This document shows, piece by piece, positions 52,353 to 60,493 of a stretch of 64,000 nt of DNA. The stretch covers positions 31,064 through 95,063 of the forward strand of contig CANQPI010000003.1 of the NCBI GenBank assembly GCA_947625725.1, written 5' to 3'. The stretch comes from an uncultured Clostridia bacterium (lineage in GTDB: Bacteria; Bacillota; Clostridia; Christensenellales; CAG-314). Position numbers and translations under genes: made by a program. Every line of letters starts with the position of its first letter. Within the stretch, counting starts at the first letter, position 1. Below the pieces are notes generated by a model. It was not told the origin of the DNA and made no database searches. It saw only the letters and a program-made list of their open reading frames with translations.

Positions 52353-54596
52353 ATGGCTAAAAAAAGAATTTGGCACTTGTTGACTGTTGTTTTGGCAATT
52401 GTTCTGTGCGCCGCTTTGTTGTGCGCTTGCAAGGGCGACAAGGGGGCCAAAGGCGACAAAGGTTTGCAGGGAGAGCAAGGTGTTCAAGGCGAACGCGGAC
52501 CTGCGGGCAGTGACGGAGCGGACGGCGACATGTGGTACGTGGGCAACGGCGATCCCTCAAACAACGCCCTTGCCGATACCAAGAGCGGCGACATGTATTT
52601 GGATAGCGACAGCGGCGACGTGTACCAAAAGCAACCAGACGGCAGTTGGCAGTTAAAGGCGAACATCAAAGGCTTGACGGGCGAAACGGGCAAGCAAGGA
52701 CCGCAAGGCGAACAGGGCGACGAGGGTTTGCAAGGAGAGCAAGGTGTCCAAGGCGAACGCGGACCTGCGGGCAGCGACGGAGCGGACGGCGACATGTGGT
52801 ACGTGGGCAACGGCGATCCGTCAAACAACGCCCTTGCCGATACCAAGAGCGGCGACATGTACTTGGATAGCGACAGCGGCGACGTGTACCAAAAGCAACC
52901 CGACGGCAGTTGGCAGTTAAAGGCGAACATCAAGGGCTTGACGGGCGAAACGGGCATACAAGGACCGCAAGGCGAACAGGGCGACAAAGGTGACAAAGGC
53001 GACAAGGGCGACGACGCGCCTCACGCAAACGAAATCTTGACGGTAACGTTCGACGCGCAGGACGGCGAACTTCCCCAAGAGTTCCCGCAAGAACAGCGCG
53101 TAAATTACGGCGACGTATTGCAGTTGCCCGTTCCCACGCGCGACAACTACACGTTTGTCGGCTGGTACACGGGCGACTCGGTAAACGACGGAAAGTTCAC
53201 AACGGTAACGCCCGTCACCAAGGATATCACTCTCTTTGCCCGTTGGCAAGTCAAAACAAAGTATCGCGTCACATTCGATACCTGCGACGGCGACCCCATG
53301 GACACAATCGACTACTTTGCGGACGAGCAAATAGCCAACCTGCCCGAACCCACTCGCGCGGACTACGACTTTGTCGGTTGGTATTCGGACGAACACTTTG
53401 TCAACGCCGTGCAGTATCCGTTGACGCTCAGCGGCAACATTGTCGTTTACGCACAGTGGAAAAAAGCCTCCTACACGGTGACGTTCCACGTCAATCAAGG
53501 CTCAACGCCATCTCCCGTGACCGCCGAGGCGGGTACGAGTTTGTCCTCTTTCGAAGCGGCGCAAGTGCCCGATTACGTTTTTGACGGTTGGTACTACAAT
53601 CAAGAATATACCTCTCGCGTGGAGTTCCCCTTGGAACTTCACTCCGATCTGGATATTTACGGCAAGTGGACGGCAGATCCCTTTGCGGGATACACTCGTG
53701 TACAAGATTTTATGCAGTTGCAAAATATCACCGATATGAGCGGAAAATACGTTCTTACCGAAGATATCGACTGTCTTGGTCTGCAAATATCGATGTTTGC
53801 TCCCGACGGAAATCCTTTCAAGGGTGTATTCGACGGCGCGGGTCACAAAATTTTCAATTTTACTTTGTATGTTACAAGCGGAATGAAAATTGGATTTTTC
53901 GGAGTCAACGAGGGCACGATAAAAAATCTTAAATTGGAACAGAACACAACGACCGTTTCGGGTACATGGCGAGATGCTAACGGCGATGGCGCAACATGCG
54001 GATTTGTGGCGGGATACAACAAAGGTACTATCGAATCCGTTTGGGTGTCGTCTACAATAAATTATATCAATAGTTGTACTTCTGGAACTTCTTCTGGCAG
54101 TGCGACTATTGCGGGAGGAATTGTAGGCAAAAATGTGGGAACGATAACCGACGCGCATTTTGCAGGTACGATAAAGGCTGTAAGTACTTCATATTTGGAT
54201 CACCATTACGTCGGAGGAATTGCCGGTGAGAATACCGGAACGGTGACAAACGCTTTGGTAACGGGCACAGTTATTAGCGAAACGGACCGTTCTGGTGGCA
54301 TTGTGGGCGGAATTGTCGGTTATAATTCCGGAAAAATCGAAAACAGTTTGTTCGTCGGGTCGGTAAACGGAACAGAAGGAAAGTGTGCGCTGAACGCAAT
54401 TTGCGTACTAGATAAAAAAGGTTCGTCGGTAAAGTGCTACAAGGCATATACGATCACCATTGAGGGCGGTTCTCCCGCAATCGAATCCGCGCTTAACAGC
54501 AAATCATTCTACACCGATATGCTCGGTTGGGACGAGGCGATCTGGAATTTCGACAGTCTTGATTTCGCGCAGGGGCAGTATCCTCAACTGCGCTGA
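52353..54596 (+). CDS. Lipoprotein with collagen-like repeats, B-repeats and GLUG-type domain
   Basis: 747 residues from the ATG at 52353 (GAGGAG upstream). The signal peptide ends in lipobox LLCAC (Cys 26). Residues about 27-235 contain three short Gly-X-Y runs (GDKGAKGDKG, GEQGVQGERGPAGSDGADG) that alternate with a non-collagen block rich in Asp and Ser; an 88-residue unit occurs twice. Three InlB-type B-repeats follow (ending LFARW, VYAQW, IYGKW), then a GLUG-like C-terminal region (GGIVGKNVGTITDAHF, GGIAGENTGTVTNALV, GGIVGYNSGKIENSLF). This is a surface adhesin type of architecture. XRE control is suggested by the palindromes. Confidence 0.85.
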   Translation: MAKKRIWHLLTVVLAIVLCAALLCACKGDKGAKGDKGLQGEQGVQGERGPAGSDGADGDMWYVGNGDPSNNALADTKSGDMYLDSDSGDVYQKQPDGSWQLKANIKGLTGETGKQGPQGEQGDEGLQGEQGVQGERGPAGSDGADGDMWYVGNGDPSNNALADTKSGDMYLDSDSGDVYQKQPDGSWQLKANIKGLTGETGIQGPQGEQGDKGDKGDKGDDAPHANEILTVTFDAQDGELPQEFPQEQRVNYGDVLQLPVPTRDNYTFVGWYTGDSVNDGKFTTVTPVTKDITLFARWQVKTKYRVTFDTCDGDPMDTIDYFADEQIANLPEPTRADYDFVGWYSDEHFVNAVQYPLTLSGNIVVYAQWKKASYTVTFHVNQGSTPSPVTAEAGTSLSSFEAAQVPDYVFDGWYYNQEYTSRVEFPLELHSDLDIYGKWTADPFAGYTRVQDFMQLQNITDMSGKYVLTEDIDCLGLQISMFAPDGNPFKGVFDGAGHKIFNFTLYVTSGMKIGFFGVNEGTIKNLKLEQNTTTVSGTWRDANGDGATCGFVAGYNKGTIESVWVSSTINYINSCTSGTSSGSATIAGGIVGKNVGTITDAHFAGTIKAVSTSYLDHHYVGGIAGENTGTVTNALVTGTVISETDRSGGIVGGIVGYNSGKIENSLFVGSVNGTEGKCALNAICVLDKKGSSVKCYKAYTITIEGGSPAIESALNSKSFYTDMLGWDEAIWNFDSLDFAQGQYPQLR
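52461..52988 (+). repeat. 264-bp tandem duplication inside the collagen-like gene
   Basis: The unit 52461-52724 is repeated at 52725-52988. The two differ at seven synonymous third positions and two non-synonymous codons (Lys/Ile and Glu/Lys near the end), so the copies have been held at the protein level. Confidence 0.85.
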
Positions 54597-54631
54597 CGCA
54601 CAAAAAAACTCCCAAGCGATTTTTGGGGCGC

Positions 54632-54663
54632 ACGGCTTGCTCGTAACGGGGCAAGCCGTTTTT
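54632..54663 (+). terminator. Terminator of collagen-like lipoprotein gene
   Basis: ACGGCTTGC pairs with GCAAGCCGT around a 10-base loop, followed by five T. Confidence 0.85.
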
Positions 54664-54822
54664 CGTTGCGGTGCAAGGTCGGGGCTTTGACCCCTCGGCG
54701 CGTTCGTTTGCGCTTTGCTCCCGCGCGACGGCAATTTTCGTCGCCGCAGGGCTGTTTTGGCAATTTCCCGCCGCTCTGCGCAAAGATTATTTTTTCGTCA
54801 ATTTTCACATATTATAACTAAT

Positions 54823-56373
54823 ATGAAGAAACATGGCGAAAATTTTATTTCGGGCGCGCTCATACTGAGCCTCGGCGGACTGTTTGCCAAGATTCTCGGC
54901 GCATTGTACCGCATACCGCTAACCAACATTATCGGCAGTTACGGCATGGGGTTGTATCAATTGGTGTTTCCGCCCTACATTCTGTTTTTGACGGTGGCGC
55001 AGGCGGGCGTGCCGATCGCGCTGTCCAAACTCATAGCGGAAAACAACCAACTCGGCAACGAGGAGCGTTCGCGCAAGATATTTCGGGTCGCATTTGTGTT
55101 TTTGGCGGCGTTGGGGGCGTTGTGCGCGGTTTTGATGGCGAGTTTGTCCAAAGTGATTGCCGCCGCGCAAGGCAACCGAGAAACCGCCGAGGCGTTTCTG
55201 ATAGTTGCGCCCGCGCTGTTGTTCGTCCCCGTGACCAACGCTCTCAAAGCGTATTTTCAGGGCAACATGAACATGGTGCCGTCGGGCGTTACCACCGTGA
55301 TAGAGCAAATCGTCAAGTTGGCTGTCGGCTTGCTGTGCGCCGTACACTTTATGCCGAACGTACACAAGGCGGTAATGGGTGCGGTTTTTGCCATCACCGT
55401 CAGCGAGTTCGGTTCTTTGGCTATCATGGCGGCGGTCTACCTTGTGCATCGCGGCAGACGGCGCGTAGGCAAGATCAGCGTCGGTTGGGCGGATATAAAG
55501 AGCATTTCTCCCGCCGTTATGTCGCTTGCGATACCTGTGGCTCTGGGCGGATTTGCAATGCAGATGTCGCAAGTTGTCGATTCTGTCATGGTGGTAAATT
55601 TGTTGACGGTTTCGGACGCGACGGAGATGTACGGCTTGTGGACGGGTCCCGTAAACTCAATGTTGGGTTTGCCCATTGCGCTCAGCAGCGGAGTTGCGGT
55701 ATCGGCTTTGCCGGGCATTACCAAAACTTTTTACAGCGGCGATCGGGACAAACTGCACGCAAGTTTCAACACGGCAATGAAACTCACTTTGGTAATAGCG
55801 TTGCCTTGCGCGCTGGGCATGACTTTGCTGTCGCGCCCCATTTTGTCGTTGCTCTACGGCAATCTTCCCCAAAACGAAATACACATCTCGTCGGTGTTGC
55901 TGTCGCTATCGGGCATGTCGATAGTTTTTCTCGCGATAATGCAAACGTCCGTTTCGGTGTGTCAGGCGGTGGGCAAACCCTATGCAACGGTGATAATCGT
56001 TTCGCTGTCCATTGTCGTCAAAGCCGTTGTGAACCTCGTTTTGCTGCCCAATCCGCAAATAAATATCTACGGCGCGGCAATTTCCGAAACGTTATGCTAT
56101 CTTTTTGCCACAGTTTGTGTTATAATCTACTTGCGAACCAAGGTAAAACTCAAAATGGACGTTACGCCCTGCCTCATCAAGCCGTTGGCGGCGTGCATGT
56201 TGATGACGTTGTTCATCACCGTCGCGCTGGGCTTTTTGAACGGATATTTCGCGGGGACGGTGGGAACGCTTGCGCTTATCGCCATTGCCGCCGCGGTGTA
56301 CTTTGCGGGGCTGGCTATGCTCAAAGTGTTTGACAGGAGCGAATTGAGTTTTTTACCGATACGGCAAAAATAA
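54823..56373 (+). CDS. SpoVB/MurJ-type lipid flippase (MOP superfamily)
   Basis: 516 residues, about 14 membrane segments. The N-terminus ALILSLGGLFAKILGALYRIPLTNIIG and GMGLYQLVFPPY match the SpoVB/YtgP subgroup; TNALKAYFQGNMNMVPSG and QMSQVVDSVMVVNLL are conserved there. It likely moves lipid-linked precursors of cell wall or polysaccharide across the membrane. TATAAC at 54813-54818 lies only 5 bases before the ATG and no ribosome-binding site is seen, so the start or a leaderless transcript is open. mazG follows in 18 bases. Confidence 0.88.
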   Translation: MKKHGENFISGALILSLGGLFAKILGALYRIPLTNIIGSYGMGLYQLVFPPYILFLTVAQAGVPIALSKLIAENNQLGNEERSRKIFRVAFVFLAALGALCAVLMASLSKVIAAAQGNRETAEAFLIVAPALLFVPVTNALKAYFQGNMNMVPSGVTTVIEQIVKLAVGLLCAVHFMPNVHKAVMGAVFAITVSEFGSLAIMAAVYLVHRGRRRVGKISVGWADIKSISPAVMSLAIPVALGGFAMQMSQVVDSVMVVNLLTVSDATEMYGLWTGPVNSMLGLPIALSSGVAVSALPGITKTFYSGDRDKLHASFNTAMKLTLVIALPCALGMTLLSRPILSLLYGNLPQNEIHISSVLLSLSGMSIVFLAIMQTSVSVCQAVGKPYATVIIVSLSIVVKAVVNLVLLPNPQINIYGAAISETLCYLFATVCVIIYLRTKVKLKMDVTPCLIKPLAACMLMTLFITVALGFLNGYFAGTVGTLALIAIAAAVYFAGLAMLKVFDRSELSFLPIRQK

Positions 56374-56391
56374 CAAACGGAGTTGCAACCA

Positions 56392-57771
56392 ATGATAACG
56401 GTAGTGGGAATGGGCAGAAAAACAGGCGACCTCACTTTGGACGGCAAGGCGGCGATAGCGCGCGCCGACGTCGTTGTAGTCAAATCGCAACGCACGCATG
56501 CCGCCAAGGCTGTTGCGGCGATACGCGACGACGCGGTTTTTTGCGACGATCTGTACGAAACCGCGCAGGACTTTGACAGCCTCAATCAATCGATAGCGCA
56601 ACGCTTGCGTTCTTACGACGCGAACGTTGCTTTTTGCGTTGTGGGCGACGGGAGCGACGACACGACCGTCCCGTTGTTGCCCGAAGCCGAGTTGGTATCG
56701 GGGGTGAGCCTTGCAAGCGCGGTGGTGGGCGGCTGTATGCCGTCGGGGTGCGCGGTGTACACTGCGCAGGACTTGTCAAGCGCAACGCGACTGTATGTAC
56801 AGCCCACCGTCGTTACGTGTATCGACGACAAGTACATTGCAAGCGAGGTGCAACTCAAATTGCAAACGGTTTTCGACGGCGACACGCAGGTAGTTTTCTG
56901 TTGCGGTGATCGCATAACGAAATTTGCGCTTTGCGAGTTGGTCAAGCAACGTTTCGATTACAGATCCGCGCTGTTTGTTTCGCCCAAACCGCTTGTTGAC
57001 AGGCAGGTTTTCGACTACTCCGCATGTCTGGACATCATGTCCGTGCTGTGCGGACCCGACGGCTGTCCGTGGGATAGGGAACAAACGCACAAGAGCATTA
57101 TCAAAAACGTCATAGAGGAAGCCTACGAATTGGCTGACGCCCTGCAACAGGAGGATACGCCTCACGTAGTAGAGGAACTCGGCGATCTGCTCATGCAGGT
57201 GATTTTCCATTTGGAAATAGCCGCCAACAACGGCGAATTCGAGTCGGAGGCGGTGTACACGGGCTTGTGTCGCAAATTGATAGACCGACATCCGCACGTG
57301 TTCGGCGAGGTGCATGCCGCCAACTCCGCGGAGTCGTTGGGATTTTGGGAACAGCAAAAACTCAAAGAACACCGTATCAAAGGCACTGCCGCCAACGTAT
57401 CCGACGTTCCGCGCGGAATGTCCGCGCTAATGCGTTGTCAAAAGGTGAGTTCGCGCGCGTCCAAGGGCGGGTACGAATTTGAAAGCGTGGCGCAGGTGGC
57501 GGATAAAGTGCGCGAGGAACTGAACGAATTTCTCTCAGCCGACGGAGAGAACCGTCAAATGGAGGGCGGCGACTTGCTGTTTGCCGTCGTCAATTTGTTG
57601 CGACTTTCGGGAGCGGACGCCGAAACGGCGTTGCTCGTTTCCACCGAAAAGTTTGTGCGTCGCGTAACCGAGTGCGAGCGTATCCTTGCCGACAACGGAA
57701 CTTCGCTCAAACAGTTGACGGGCGAGCAGTTTGACGCACTTTGGAACGAGGCAAAGCGCAATGTCGGTTGA
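56392..57771 (+). CDS. mazG: YabN-type tetrapyrrole-methylase-like / MazG nucleotide pyrophosphohydrolase
   Basis: 459 residues from the ATG at 56392 (CGGAG upstream). The N-terminal about 210 residues resemble the tetrapyrrole methylase-like domain of YabN (ITVVGMG, VVGDGSDDTT). The C-terminal half is MazG: CPWDREQTHKSIIKNVIEEAYELADAL, then EELGDLLMQVIFHLEI with the EExxE/D metal site, and a second copy (KVREELNEFL, EGGDLLFAVVNLLRL) as in tandem MazG proteins. It hydrolyses NTPs to NMPs and pyrophosphate. It overlaps the dus start by 11 bases. Confidence 0.92.
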   Translation: MITVVGMGRKTGDLTLDGKAAIARADVVVVKSQRTHAAKAVAAIRDDAVFCDDLYETAQDFDSLNQSIAQRLRSYDANVAFCVVGDGSDDTTVPLLPEAELVSGVSLASAVVGGCMPSGCAVYTAQDLSSATRLYVQPTVVTCIDDKYIASEVQLKLQTVFDGDTQVVFCCGDRITKFALCELVKQRFDYRSALFVSPKPLVDRQVFDYSACLDIMSVLCGPDGCPWDREQTHKSIIKNVIEEAYELADALQQEDTPHVVEELGDLLMQVIFHLEIAANNGEFESEAVYTGLCRKLIDRHPHVFGEVHAANSAESLGFWEQQKLKEHRIKGTAANVSDVPRGMSALMRCQKVSSRASKGGYEFESVAQVADKVREELNEFLSADGENRQMEGGDLLFAVVNLLRLSGADAETALLVSTEKFVRRVTECERILADNGTSLKQLTGEQFDALWNEAKRNVG

Positions 57772-58699
57772 TTTTACAACTATCCTTGCTCCCATGGCAG
57801 GTTACACCGACTTTGCGTTTAGATCCGTTTGTCGCGATTACGGGGTGGGTTTGACCGTCACCGAGATGGTCAGCAGCAAAGCGTTGGTAATGGGCAACGT
57901 TCTTTCCCGTCGCATGCTGTACCGCCAACCCAACGACAGCCCCGCTTTTTGCCAGATTTTCGGTCACGAACCGTCCGTTATGGCGGCAAGCGTGCAAATA
58001 GACGAAGTTGCGGCGTATGAGGGTGTGGATATCAACATGGGCTGTCCCGTGCGCAAGATCGTAGGTAGCGGCGACGGCTCTGCGTTGCTCGAAGATCCGC
58101 GTTTGGCTTCGCAATGTATTTCCGCGGTGAAGCGGGCTATCGGCGACAAGCCCCTTTCGGTCAAGTTCCGTTTGGGCGTGACGGATAGCGACGGCGCGGT
58201 GGATTTTGCCAAGATGTGCGCCGACAGCGGAGCAAATTTCATCACGGTACACTTTCGCACGCGCAAGCAGATGTATTCGGGTACAGCCGACTACGCGCTT
58301 TTGCCGCAGATCGCCAAGGCGGGCATACCCGTGTTTGCCAACGGCGACGTCGCCACGCGCGAGCAGTATCTGCGTTTGTTGGACAATGGCGCAAGCGGCG
58401 TGGCTGTCGGGCGAGCGGCTTTGGGCAGACCGCAAATTTTTGCGGAACTGACGGGCGAGCATTACTCGATAGACGTTTTGCAAACGATCGAAAGGCAAGC
58501 GAACATGCTTTTGCAAGTATTTTGCGAACGCGTGACCGTCAACGAAATGAAGAAACACATTGCCGCCTACCTCAAAGGCATGCGCGGTGGCAAATCGGTA
58601 GTTACCGAGGTGATGAACGCCCGCACTTTGGAACAAATTCTCACCCCATGTCGCCAATTTTTCGATACATATCCCGATTTTAGGAGAAAACAAAATTGA
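57761..58699 (+). CDS. dusB: tRNA-dihydrouridine synthase (DusB family)
   Basis: 312 residues from the ATG at 57761 (GAGG upstream), inside the end of mazG. The FMN-binding TIM-barrel opens with ILAPMAGYTDFAFRSVCRDYG. The catalytic Cys is in DINMGCPV, with KFRLGVTDSD and VFANGDVATREQYLRLL, and GVAVGRAALGRP near the phosphate site. It reduces uridines in the tRNA D-loop. Its TGA stop overlaps the TTG start of trmL. Confidence 0.95.
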   Translation: MSVDFTTILAPMAGYTDFAFRSVCRDYGVGLTVTEMVSSKALVMGNVLSRRMLYRQPNDSPAFCQIFGHEPSVMAASVQIDEVAAYEGVDINMGCPVRKIVGSGDGSALLEDPRLASQCISAVKRAIGDKPLSVKFRLGVTDSDGAVDFAKMCADSGANFITVHFRTRKQMYSGTADYALLPQIAKAGIPVFANGDVATREQYLRLLDNGASGVAVGRAALGRPQIFAELTGEHYSIDVLQTIERQANMLLQVFCERVTVNEMKKHIAAYLKGMRGGKSVVTEVMNARTLEQILTPCRQFFDTYPDFRRKQN

Positions 58700-59181
58700 T
58701 ACATATAGTTTTGGTTGAGCCGGAGATCCCCCAAAACACCGGCAACATAGTGCGCACCGCGGCGGCGACGGGTAGCGTTGTACACCTCGTCAGACCGCTT
58801 GGCTTCGACACGAGCGACCGCATGTTGCGCCGCGCTGGGTTGGACTATTGGAACGACGTTGACATTCGCTATTACGACGGTTTCGACGAGTTGCGCGAGC
58901 GGTATCCCGACGGAGAATTTTGGTATTTTTCCACCAAGGCGCAACAGGCGCACACCGCGCCGCGCTACGGCAAAGATGTTTTTCTCGTGTTCGGCAAGGA
59001 AACAAAGGGTTTGCCCGAGCAACTTATCCACGACAACTACGACCACGCCGTGCGTATCCCCATGATAGCCGACACGCGCAGCCTCAATTTGTCCAATTCC
59101 GTTGCGATCGCCGTCTACGAAGTGCTTCGTCAACGCAATTTCGAGGGTTTCAACTTTGTCGGTCATTTGCGCGAATTTTGA
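58696..59181 (+). CDS. trmL: tRNA (cytidine/uridine-34-2'-O)-methyltransferase
   Basis: 161 residues, start TTG at 58696 with AGGAG 9 bases upstream; it overlaps the stop of dusB (TTGA), so it is coupled. SPOUT hallmarks are IVLVEPEIPQNTGNIVRTAAATG, LVFGKETKGLPEQL and IPMIADTRSLNLSNSVAIAVYE, the trefoil-knot SAM site. It methylates the wobble ribose in some tRNAs. Co-location with dusB is functionally consistent. Confidence 0.95.
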   Translation: MIHIVLVEPEIPQNTGNIVRTAAATGSVVHLVRPLGFDTSDRMLRRAGLDYWNDVDIRYYDGFDELRERYPDGEFWYFSTKAQQAHTAPRYGKDVFLVFGKETKGLPEQLIHDNYDHAVRIPMIADTRSLNLSNSVAIAVYEVLRQRNFEGFNFVGHLREF

Positions 59182-59211
59182 TTTTTCGCTTTTTTCGCAA
59201 CCATTTTAGCG

Positions 59212-59242
59212 CAAAAAAAAACTCAACCTTTGCGGTTGAGTT
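59212..59242 (-). terminator. Terminator of XRE gene, probably bidirectional
   Basis: AACTCAACC pairs with GGTTGAGTT around TTTGC; on the minus strand nine T follow. It lies right after the XRE stop codon and 30 bases after trmL. Confidence 0.9.
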
Positions 59243-59473
59243 CTAATCGTTGATTCCAAGTATATCGTCGGCAGATACGTCCAAAATTTTGCACAAGTTG
59301 GCAAATGTTTCCAATGAGGGAAATTTGTCTTGGCGCATGTATTTGCTCACGGTCGATGGGTTTATACCCAATTTTTCGGCAATTTGTCTTTGCGACAGAT
59401 TGCTGTTTTGTATTTCTTTGCGTATTCTGCGTTGAATATCTTTGAGTTCTATCACAATTTTAGCATAGCACAT
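59243..59473 (-). CDS. XRE-family transcriptional regulator, second
   Basis: 76 residues from the ATG at 59471-59473; a GTG at 59455 giving IELKDIQRR... is also possible because an extended -10 like element lies next to it. The HTH is SNLSQRQIAEKLGINPSTVSKYMRQDK, followed by FPSLETFANLCKILDVSADDILG. Two GCACATT-type sites lie in the divergent spacer, so it may regulate itself and the plus-strand promoter at 59488. Function otherwise unknown. Confidence 0.85.
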   Translation of the reverse strand: MCYAKIVIELKDIQRRIRKEIQNSNLSQRQIAEKLGINPSTVSKYMRQDKFPSLETFANLCKILDVSADDILGIND

Positions 59474-59508
59474 TGGGCATTTTTATATTGACAAAATGCA
59501 CATTGTGC
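59468..59508. promoter_or_regulatory. Two related sites GCACATTGGGCA and GCACATTGTGC
   Basis: GCACATTGGGCA (59468-59479) covers the regulator's start codon and GCACATTGTGC (59498-59508, perfect palindrome) lies in the spacer of the plus-strand promoter. The repeat spacing is 30 bases. Confidence 0.5.
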
Positions 59509-59516
59509 CATATAAT
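59488..59516 (+). promoter_or_regulatory. Promoter next to second XRE regulator
   Basis: TTGACA (59488-59493), 17 bases, TATAAT (59511-59516). The palindrome GCACATTGTGC lies inside the spacer, an arrangement suited to repression. Confidence 0.7.
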
Positions 59517-59572
59517 AATCGTAACTGATATTGTTTTGGGCAAATATGTTCCAAAATGGTGGTAATTTGCCG

Positions 59573-59765
59573 TTGACACATTTCGCAGAATGTACTAAAA
59601 TGACATTATCACATTATTGCGAATATTTGAAGCATTGTATCACATACTCTTTCGGTAGAGTTGTGTGACCTCCCATTGTGATATAATGCCCAATGCAATA
59701 GTGTGGTAACTATCGAGGCGCATATTCTACAAGTGTCGCAGCGATAGTTGCGACACTTTTTTGAT
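59573..59765 (+). promoter_or_regulatory. Second promoter, leader and hairpin-T-run before the 59780 gene
   Basis: TTGACA (about 59573) and TAAAAT with 17-base spacing lie upstream, and a further TATAAT at 59682-59687. A hairpin AAGTGTCGCA/TGCGACACTT with T6 (about 59731-59762) ends 15 bases before the start codon. It looks like an intrinsic terminator, so it may attenuate the gene or close a short RNA. The 306-base spacer 59474-59779 has no gene. Confidence 0.5.
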
Positions 59766-59779
59766 AGAAGGATAACATT

Positions 59780-60406
59780 ATGAACAAATTCGAAGAGATT
59801 TCTATGTTGTATGCATTGCGTGCCGGCGTTTCGCAACTTGTGTGCTATTCTCAAAAAATAGAATCGAGAGGCGATATTCACCGTCTGAACTCCGAAATAG
59901 ATCTGTTGTTGGCAGAGCAACTGAAAAATGCTCTCAGCCGACGTTACGCGGGGACGATCCCTTGCAAGTATTGGCGGTACGTAGACGTTCTCATTTGTTA
60001 TTTGCAACGGACGGAGCAGGACTTGACCGCGGCTTTGGAAACGGTTCGCAATTCCAACAAACAAGGAACGGACTTTATGCATGACCAAGCGGAGGGTTAT
60101 GGGCTTGTATCCGATGAAATAGGCTTGGGCTGTCCCAATTACAACGACGAGATAATGCGTCAATTGCAACAAATCGTCGCCTGCGTCAAGGACGTGCATA
60201 TCCCCGACAAAATTTCCGCAAAGTACGCCGACGGAACAATGGAGAGTATGATTTTGCGCTCGCTTATACGGAGCAACAAACCCACTCCCGAGTTGTTGCG
60301 TATGGCGTTGACAAAGTTTTATGACCTTCCCAACCGCCAAATGCAAGAGTATTTAAGCAAATTGAATTGCTTTTTGACCCATTTCAAACAAGAATTGCCC
60401 GATTGA
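59780..60406 (+). CDS. Unrecognised soluble helical protein
   Basis: 208 residues, AAGGAT upstream of ATG. I do not recognise the family. It is soluble and largely helical; MLYALRAGVSQLVCYSQKIE, a Cys at 66 of the central part and a C-terminal LNCFLTHFKQE are visible, but no catalytic motif. It is divergent from an XRE regulator and follows a long leader with a hairpin, so its expression seems controlled. It is terminated 1-14 bases beyond the stop. No membrane segment. Confidence 0.6.
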   Translation: MNKFEEISMLYALRAGVSQLVCYSQKIESRGDIHRLNSEIDLLLAEQLKNALSRRYAGTIPCKYWRYVDVLICYLQRTEQDLTAALETVRNSNKQGTDFMHDQAEGYGLVSDEIGLGCPNYNDEIMRQLQQIVACVKDVHIPDKISAKYADGTMESMILRSLIRSNKPTPELLRMALTKFYDLPNRQMQEYLSKLNCFLTHFKQELPD

Positions 60407-60419
60407 GCAATTCTTTTTT
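60391..60419 (+). terminator. Terminator overlapping the stop of the 59780 gene
   Basis: AGAATTGC pairs with GCAATTCT around CCGATTGA, followed by T6. The stop codon TGA lies in the loop. Confidence 0.85.
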
Positions 60420-60441
60420 GTTTGCTATTTTCCTATTTGTC

Positions 60442-60470
60442 TTGAAATGCAATCGTAAATGTAGTAATAT
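60442..60470 (+). promoter_or_regulatory. Promoter of esterase gene
   Basis: TTGAAA (60442-60447), 17 bases, TAATAT (60465-60470); a GGGAGG ribosome-binding site follows. Confidence 0.6.
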
Positions 60471-60493
60471 ATAGTTTTGGGAGGCGATCCTCT

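Noticed and set aside
52461..52988. CRISPR-like array
   Set aside because: The repeats are long, coding, in frame and adjacent with no spacers.
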